A stretch of DNA of 9,734 nt from Desulfovibrionaceae bacterium UBA930. GTDB taxonomy: Bacteria; Desulfobacterota; Desulfovibrionia; Desulfovibrionales; Desulfovibrionaceae. The notes under the pieces are model-generated. The model was not told the origin of the DNA and ran no database searches. It was given only the letters and a program-made list of their open reading frames with translations. Position 1 is the first letter of the stretch. Every line of letters begins with the position of its first letter. Made by a program: the position numbers and the translations under genes. Shown one piece after another: positions 6,221 to 9,734 of this stretch. Location: positions 1-9,734 of the forward strand of contig DBDO01000092.1 of the NCBI GenBank assembly GCA_002293605.1, written 5' to 3'.

Positions 6221-6282
6221 ATGGGCTGGGGTTGCGTATCAATGCGTCTTGCGGCGGGTGCAGGCCTTTCCTCCCTGTCCTG

Positions 6283-7323
6283 CTATTGTGCTCCTCCCTT
6301 GGCCACATCGGCCCAGTAAGCGGCGGGAGCGTTGGGAAATATATGCAGCGCGCTGTTGCACGCAGGCCTTTCTTCCGCGCTTTTGCGCAGGGGCCGGGTT
6401 TTGTCGATTGCGGCATAGGCATCGGCCATGGAAACCCGCACCTTGCCGTCATATATCCGGTACTTGGCGCGGTGCTTTTCCGGGGTGAAGTTCGGCATGA
6501 TGACATTGGCCCCGGCTTTGAGCGCCATTTCCTGACCGTATTCAGGACTGAGGCTTGCAAGGGCCGTGGTGGCCGGAATATTCAAGCGGGGGATATGGGA
6601 ACGAAGATAGGCGATTATTTTAAGCGTTTTGCCCACACTGCCCGCCTGTTCCCCGGCAAGGGGCGTATTGTGCTGGGGAATAAAGGGGCCGACCCCGCAC
6701 ATTTCAACCTGCAAGGCCTGGGTGAGCATGATGTCCTGCATCAGCACGGCGTCATTTTGGCCCGGCAGGCCGACAATAAAACCAGTACCGACTGCAAAGC
6801 CCGCATCCTGCAAGCGCTTGATGGCATCGATCCGATCGTCAAGGCCCCCCCCAGGATGCAGGGCCGCATAGAGTCCGGCATCGGCGCTTTCATGTTTGAG
6901 CAGGTATCTGTCCGCCCCGGCCCGCCTCCAGAGCTGGTAGGTGGCCGTGCTTCTCACGCCCAGAGACAGGGTTACCGCAAGGCCGGTTTCATCCTTGATC
7001 CGCGAGACAATGCGGGCGACAAGCCTTTTGCGGTAGGCGGGGTCTTCGCCGGATTGCAGGACAATGGTATCCACCCCGGCCCGGGCCGCCTCTTTTGCGG
7101 CCGCCATGACGCCCTGCTCATTAAGCCGGTAGCGCTGCAACAGAGCGTTGTCTTTACGCAGGCCGCAGTACAGACAGTTGCAGCGGCAGAAGTTGGAAAA
7201 CTCAATGACTCCCCGCAGATACACGGCATCGCCGACCGAGGCATGACGAATGCGGTCGGCCTGCAAGCGCAGGGCGTCAAACGAGATTGGCGCTAAAGGC
7301 TTATTGAGCTGAAGTATTTTCAT
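6283..7323 (-). CDS. hydE: [FeFe] hydrogenase H-cluster maturase HydE (radical SAM)
   Basis: This 346-aa radical SAM enzyme of H-cluster assembly is thought to act on the HydG-made iron synthon on the way to the dithiolate-bridged diiron centre. The radical SAM motif is C46-RCN-C50-LY-C53 in FSNFCRCNCLYCGLRKDN, with an extra Cys at 48. Next come the TIVLQSGEDP block (about 87-97), KHESAD, GFIVGLPGQ and MPNFTPEKHRAKYRIYDGK, all HydE/BioB-family features. The C-terminal cysteines that hold the second FeS cluster in some HydE proteins are not seen; that cluster is dispensable. The ATG shares one base with the hydG stop (TGATG), so translation is probably coupled. An in-frame TTG at 7329 also exists. 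The gene ends 75 bp before hydA. Confidence 0.95.
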   Translation of the reverse strand: MKILQLNKPLAPISFDALRLQADRIRHASVGDAVYLRGVIEFSNFCRCNCLYCGLRKDNALLQRYRLNEQGVMAAAKEAARAGVDTIVLQSGEDPAYRKRLVARIVSRIKDETGLAVTLSLGVRSTATYQLWRRAGADRYLLKHESADAGLYAALHPGGGLDDRIDAIKRLQDAGFAVGTGFIVGLPGQNDAVLMQDIMLTQALQVEMCGVGPFIPQHNTPLAGEQAGSVGKTLKIIAYLRSHIPRLNIPATTALASLSPEYGQEMALKAGANVIMPNFTPEKHRAKYRIYDGKVRVSMADAYAAIDKTRPLRKSAEERPACNSALHIFPNAPAAYWADVAKGGAQ

Positions 7324-8723
7324 CAGCAAAAAACATCCCTTTGGCCCTGTTCGACCTTATCAAGCAGGGAACGGGCGACTTTTTGATCGCGCGCGCTCAT
7401 GCAGATCAGTTCGGACTGGATGGCGTTGCGACCGGGCCTTGCCAGTCCTTCGGGCTTGTAGTCGAGCAGATATTCCAGATAGGTGGAAAGCGCGTTGGGG
7501 CCGCATTTGGATTTGATGGCACCAGGTTTGGCCATATCCATAAAGTCGTGTCCGGTTCTGCCGGTGCGGTAACAGGCGGTGCAAAAGGAGGGAATAAAGC
7601 CGCGCTCGCCGATATCTTTGATAACCTCGGCAAGGGGGCGGTGATCGCCAAGCTGGAACTGGGCCGCCGCTTCATTGCGGCTCTCCGTGTAGCCGCCCGG
7701 ATCCGTGCAGGAGCCCGCAGAAATCTGGGAGACGCCCAACTCAAGCGTGGCGTAGCGCATTGCCGCATTTTCACGTGTGGACATGATAATGCCGGTATAG
7801 GGCACGGCCAGACGCAAGATGGCGACAATCTTTTTAAAATCAGCGTCAGAAACGGCCTGCGGCGGGGCAGAGGCCATGTCCGAGCCGACAGCGGGTTCTA
7901 TGCGCGGCACACTGATGGTGTGGCAACCAACGCCGAATTCCTTTTCCAGATGCCGGATGTGGCTCATCATGGCCAGAATCTCGAAACGCCAGTCCGCAAG
8001 GCCCAGCAGGGCCCCGATGCCCACATCATCGATGCCCGCCTGCATGGCGCGGTCCATGCCGCCAAGACGCCAGTCAAAATCTTTTTTCCTGCCGGAAAGG
8101 TGCACCTTGCCGTAGGTTTCTCTGTGGTAGCTTTCCTGAAAGAGCTGGTAGGTGCCGATACCGGCCTGCTTCAACTCGGCGAACTCTTCAACTGTGAGCG
8201 GGGCGACATTGGCGTTGATGCGGCGGATGCTGTCGCCATGTTCGTTCCTGGCGGCGTAAATAGCGTCAATGGCTTTGATGACGTAAGAAAAACCGTCTTC
8301 TTTGGGGTAGGACTCCCCGGCGACCATGAGCACGCGCTTATGGCCCTGATCGAGAATGGCGCGGGTTTGGGCCTGTATTTCTTCCCTTTGCAAAGCCCGG
8401 CGGGTCAGCAGGGTGTTTGAGCGGCGAAAGGCGCAGTAAAGGCATTCGTTCGCGCACAAATTTGAAATATACAAGGGGGCAAAGAGCACTATGCGCCTGC
8501 CGTAAATGGCTTCCTTGACCTTTTTGGCGGCGGCGAACACCGGCGCGAGCAGTTCTTCAGAATCAACGCGGCACAAAAGGGCCACATCCTCAAAAGACAA
8601 GCCCTTAAGTTCCAGGCCTCTGGCTATGATGTCATCGATCTGTTCTCTTTCTGGGGTCCCGGCCTGGGATATGGCCTCATAAATGCTCTGTTCGTCCAGC
8701 CACTCAACTTTTTCCGATGCCAT
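7323..8723 (-). CDS. hydG: [FeFe] hydrogenase maturase HydG (radical SAM tyrosine lyase)
   Basis: This 466-aa enzyme cleaves tyrosine to p-cresol and dehydroglycine, which yields the CO and cyanide delivered as an Fe(CO)2CN unit for the H-cluster. The radical SAM motif is C90-ANE-C94-LY-C97 (ISNLCANECLYCAFRRSN). The C-terminal motif that separates HydG from the related ThiH is present: C381-TA-C384, then 22 residues to C407, binding the auxiliary cluster on which CO and CN are assembled. Other family blocks are VAGESYPKE, TYQLFQESYH, VPRIEPAVGSD and SAGSCTDPGGY. The ribosome binding site GGAGG (complement of 8731-8735) lies 7 nt before the ATG. It is followed directly by hydE with a one-base overlap. 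The upstream TM1266-family gene is 103 bp away, so all are probably one operon. Confidence 0.97.
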   Translation of the reverse strand: MASEKVEWLDEQSIYEAISQAGTPEREQIDDIIARGLELKGLSFEDVALLCRVDSEELLAPVFAAAKKVKEAIYGRRIVLFAPLYISNLCANECLYCAFRRSNTLLTRRALQREEIQAQTRAILDQGHKRVLMVAGESYPKEDGFSYVIKAIDAIYAARNEHGDSIRRINANVAPLTVEEFAELKQAGIGTYQLFQESYHRETYGKVHLSGRKKDFDWRLGGMDRAMQAGIDDVGIGALLGLADWRFEILAMMSHIRHLEKEFGVGCHTISVPRIEPAVGSDMASAPPQAVSDADFKKIVAILRLAVPYTGIIMSTRENAAMRYATLELGVSQISAGSCTDPGGYTESRNEAAAQFQLGDHRPLAEVIKDIGERGFIPSFCTACYRTGRTGHDFMDMAKPGAIKSKCGPNALSTYLEYLLDYKPEGLARPGRNAIQSELICMSARDQKVARSLLDKVEQGQRDVFC

Positions 8724-8775
8724 GCTGATGCCTCCGTTACAGAATAATCCGGGCTTTGCCCCCAGACTGAATGAT

Positions 8776-8804
8776 AAAAACGCTGTTTTTGTGGGGCCGC
8801 GCCC
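8776..8804. other. Two small inverted repeats between the TM1266-family gene and hydG
   Basis: AAAAAC-GCT-GTTTTT (8776-8790) and GGGC-CGC-GCCC (8794-8804) lie side by side in the 103-bp gap. In the transcript the GC stem comes first, then the A/T stem. They might attenuate transcription or set a processing point between the first gene and the maturases. They are too small for a confident terminator. Confidence 0.3.
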
Positions 8805-8826
8805 TCAGTATCCGCAATGTTCCCTT

Positions 8827-9090
8827 TTATTCATTGAATACAGCGGAGCGGATCTTTATGCCCGGCACGGCCCCCAGCTTGCCGGAGAAAGCGCCCAGCT
8901 CATCGGTAGTTCCTTCCACCAGGAGAACGATAATGTTGATGTGTTTTTCCCGGCAGGGGAGGCCGATACGACCGAGTATGAGCCGTTCATACTGGCTTAT
9001 CAGCGCATTTACGGTGCTGACCTGTTCCCGACTGGCAAGCAGAATTGCCACGGTGCCAAGGCGCTGGGGGATGGCCGCTGTCTTCATCAT
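8827..9090 (-). CDS. TM1266-family small protein ('iron-only hydrogenase system regulator')
   Basis: This 87-aa protein is of the family that accompanies [FeFe] hydrogenase maturation genes (TM1266 of Thermotoga maritima). The pattern is clear: a first strand TVAILLASREQVSTVNALISQYERLILGRIGLP, then INIIVLLVEGTTDELGAFSGKLGAVPGIKIRSAVF. This is a ferredoxin-like/ACT-like fold with the conserved GRxGxP turn (about 40-45) and SGKLGxxPG near the C-terminus. No DNA-binding helix is visible, so its role as a regulator is presumed from gene context. Two tandem ATGs (9090, 9087) are possible starts; neither has a good ribosome binding site. It is the first gene of the probable hyd operon, followed by hydG, hydE, hydA and hydB. 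Confidence 0.88.
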   Translation of the reverse strand: MMKTAAIPQRLGTVAILLASREQVSTVNALISQYERLILGRIGLPCREKHINIIVLLVEGTTDELGAFSGKLGAVPGIKIRSAVFNE

Positions 9091-9091
9091 G

Positions 9092-9120
9092 TAGTATTAC
9101 TTTTTTATATTTCGTGTTAC
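9092..9120 (-). repeat. AT-rich TTTCGTG element, copy A (upstream of the hyd operon)
   Basis: This 29-bp stretch matches 9215-9243 at 21 of 29 positions. The shared parts are TAnTACTTTTTT followed three bases later by TTTCGTG. On the minus strand it reads ACACGAAATATA, a run of A, then GTAATACTA, ending one base before the start codon of the TM1266-family gene. It may act as promoter, upstream AT-rich leader or binding site. Confidence 0.55.
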
Positions 9121-9122
9121 CC

Positions 9123-9153
9123 ATTATTTTCAGAATACCCTGCCTCAAGGCAA
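9123..9153 (-). promoter_or_regulatory. Possible hyd operon promoter
   Basis: On the minus strand TTGCCT (complement of 9148-9153) and AATAAT (complement of 9123-9128) are 19 bp apart. The perfect small inverted repeat TGCCTCAAGGCA (9141-9152) overlaps the -35 and could be an operator. Transcription from about 9116 would leave a leader of about 26 nt. Assigned by eye; a TATAAA closer to the gene is an alternative -10. Confidence 0.3.
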
Positions 9154-9214
9154 GACAGAGGACGCAGCCGCCCGAGTGTGTCTTTATCAGAGGAAGAGTG
9201 GGCCTACACAAGTA

Positions 9215-9243
9215 TGATAATACTTTTTTTATTTTCGTGGCAC
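9215..9243 (-). repeat. AT-rich TTTCGTG element, copy B
   Basis: This is the second copy of the element at 9092-9120, in the same orientation, 123 bp further from the hyd genes. On the minus strand it holds CCACGAAAATA, an A-run, and GTATTATCA, which includes TATTAT, a good -10 sequence. It could be a second, more distant hyd promoter. The 228-bp gap 9091-9318 shows no convincing small gene. Confidence 0.5.
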
Positions 9244-9318
9244 AGTACGCTTCATCAAAGGAAAATGCAAGCGGCCAAACAGGCTTTACACGCCAAATTG
9301 CACCTTGAAATAACAGTC

Positions 9319-9734
9319 CTAAACCATACAGCTGCCGCCCTCCCAAAGGGAAAAGCAGGCCGTCTTGCCCGGCTCCAGCGTACCCAGATCAGGCAGGCCG
9401 AAGAGGGATGCCCCGTTTAGCGTGGCGATCCGCAAGGCGGCGCGGGGCGAAAAGCCCTGCGTGCCGCACAGGGCCTCGATCTCCTGGCGCATATCCAGAT
9501 CATGATTGGAGGAGAGTCCGTCCGTGCCAAGGCAAAGCAGTACGCCCGCCCTGGCCATAGACAGGGCCGGTGCTCTGCCCACGCCGATATACGCATTGCT
9601 GCGCGGGCACAGGCATACGGAAGTCCCGGTTCGGGCGATGCGGGCGATATCGGCATCAGAGCACTGCACGCAGTGCACGGCCAAGGTATGCGGCCCGAGC
9701 AGGCCAAGCGCTTCGGCATAGGCCACGGCCCCCT
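9319..9734 (-). CDS. Amidohydrolase/deaminase of the ATZ/TRZ type, C-terminal part (cut by window end)
   Basis: The frame is open to the edge, so the N-terminal part lies outside; about 138 codons are visible. It shows the C-terminal half of a metal-dependent nucleoside-type deaminase: LAVHCVQ with a metal-binding His, the block CLCPRSNAYIGVGRAPALSMARAGV, then LGTDGLSSNHDLDM with the metal-binding Asp, and the closing ATLNGASLFGLPDLGTLEPGKTACF. This group includes methylthioadenosine/S-adenosylhomocysteine deaminases, guanine deaminases and aminofutalosine deaminases. CPRSN with GTDxxxSN is compatible with the aminofutalosine type of the futalosine menaquinone route, but the visible part cannot decide. 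It lies on the hyd strand but 228 bp away, so it is probably a separate unit. Confidence 0.85.
   Translation of the reverse strand, partial: GAVAYAEALGLLGPHTLAVHCVQCSDADIARIARTGTSVCLCPRSNAYIGVGRAPALSMARAGVLLCLGTDGLSSNHDLDMRQEIEALCGTQGFSPRAALRIATLNGASLFGLPDLGTLEPGKTACFSLWEGGSCMV

Noticed and set aside
6208..6222. Longer hydA start at the ATG at 6222
   Set aside because: The ribosome binding site lies inside this extension and the family N-terminus fits the start at 6207.
4963..7296. Very long open frame on the plus strand (777 codons) opposite hydA and hydE
   Set aside because: It lies antisense to two certain genes with complete motifs. Its product is low in recognisable motifs and rich in Gly, Ala, His and Phe, as expected for the complement of GC-rich codons. 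No ribosome binding site was noted.
7341..8420. Plus-strand open frame of 359 codons opposite hydG
   Set aside because: Antisense shadow of a certain gene, with no family motif.
9211..9230. AGTAT-GATA-ATACT followed by seven T on the plus strand, like an intrinsic terminator
   Set aside because: The stem is five A/T-rich pairs only and no plus-strand gene precedes it. It is better explained as part of the repeated AT-rich element.
8683..9420. Plus-strand open frame across the TM1266-family gene and the gap to the amidohydrolase
   Set aside because: It covers parts of two real minus-strand genes and an AT-rich regulatory gap; no motif and no start signal seen.
1..9734. tRNA, rRNA, CRISPR array or phage genes
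   Set aside because: Looked for by eye on both strands; no tRNA-like cloverleaf, regular spaced repeats, rRNA motifs or phage-type genes were seen.

Overview
The window reads as a piece of the chromosome of a strictly anaerobic sulfate reducer of the Desulfovibrio group (Desulfovibrionales). This is inferred from three things: a two-subunit periplasmic [FeFe] hydrogenase of the D. vulgaris HydAB type with a Tat signal on the small subunit, a class I hybrid cluster protein with the CX2CX8CX5C N-terminus found in anaerobes, and a Crp/Fnr regulator divergent from it. The genes are fairly GC-rich with AT-rich promoter regions. The exact species cannot be fixed from the sequence.

Left end (1-850): a complete IS5-family insertion sequence (28-846, 819 bp) with 16-bp perfect terminal inverted repeats and a CTAA target duplication. 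Its DDE transposase is split over two frames (IS427-like organisation). Immediately beyond it is a plus-strand gene for a polytopic membrane protein that I cannot name (949-1857). It converges on the Crp/Fnr regulator gene (1960-2640, minus). The two stop codons lie inside a 10-bp inverted repeat.

Middle (2641-4437): the regulator is divergent from hcp (2807-4384, plus), the hybrid cluster protein used against NO and hydroxylamine. The shared intergenic region carries a CRP-spaced palindrome (CGTG-N8-CACG) next to a possible hcp promoter, so the regulator is probably an HcpR-like factor controlling hcp and itself. A perfect 13-bp hairpin lies downstream of hcp.

Right part (4559-9090, all minus): a hydrogenase operon transcribed right to left. 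Its order is a TM1266-family small protein, hydG, hydE (its start overlaps the hydG stop), hydA and hydB. HydG makes the CO/CN-bearing iron synthon and HydE acts on the dithiolate/diiron part of the H-cluster. HydA carries the H-cluster plus two [4Fe-4S] clusters, and HydB supplies the Tat signal that should carry the complex to the periplasm. HydF, the third maturase, is not in the window. At the right edge is the C-terminal part of an ATZ/TRZ-type amidohydrolase (9319 to window end).

I do not see a clearly new system. The most interesting unexplained signals are a repeated AT-rich element with a TTTCGTG core, found just before the start codons of both regulator-like genes and once more upstream of the hyd operon; the operator-like palindrome in the hcp region; and the unnamed membrane protein beside the IS.
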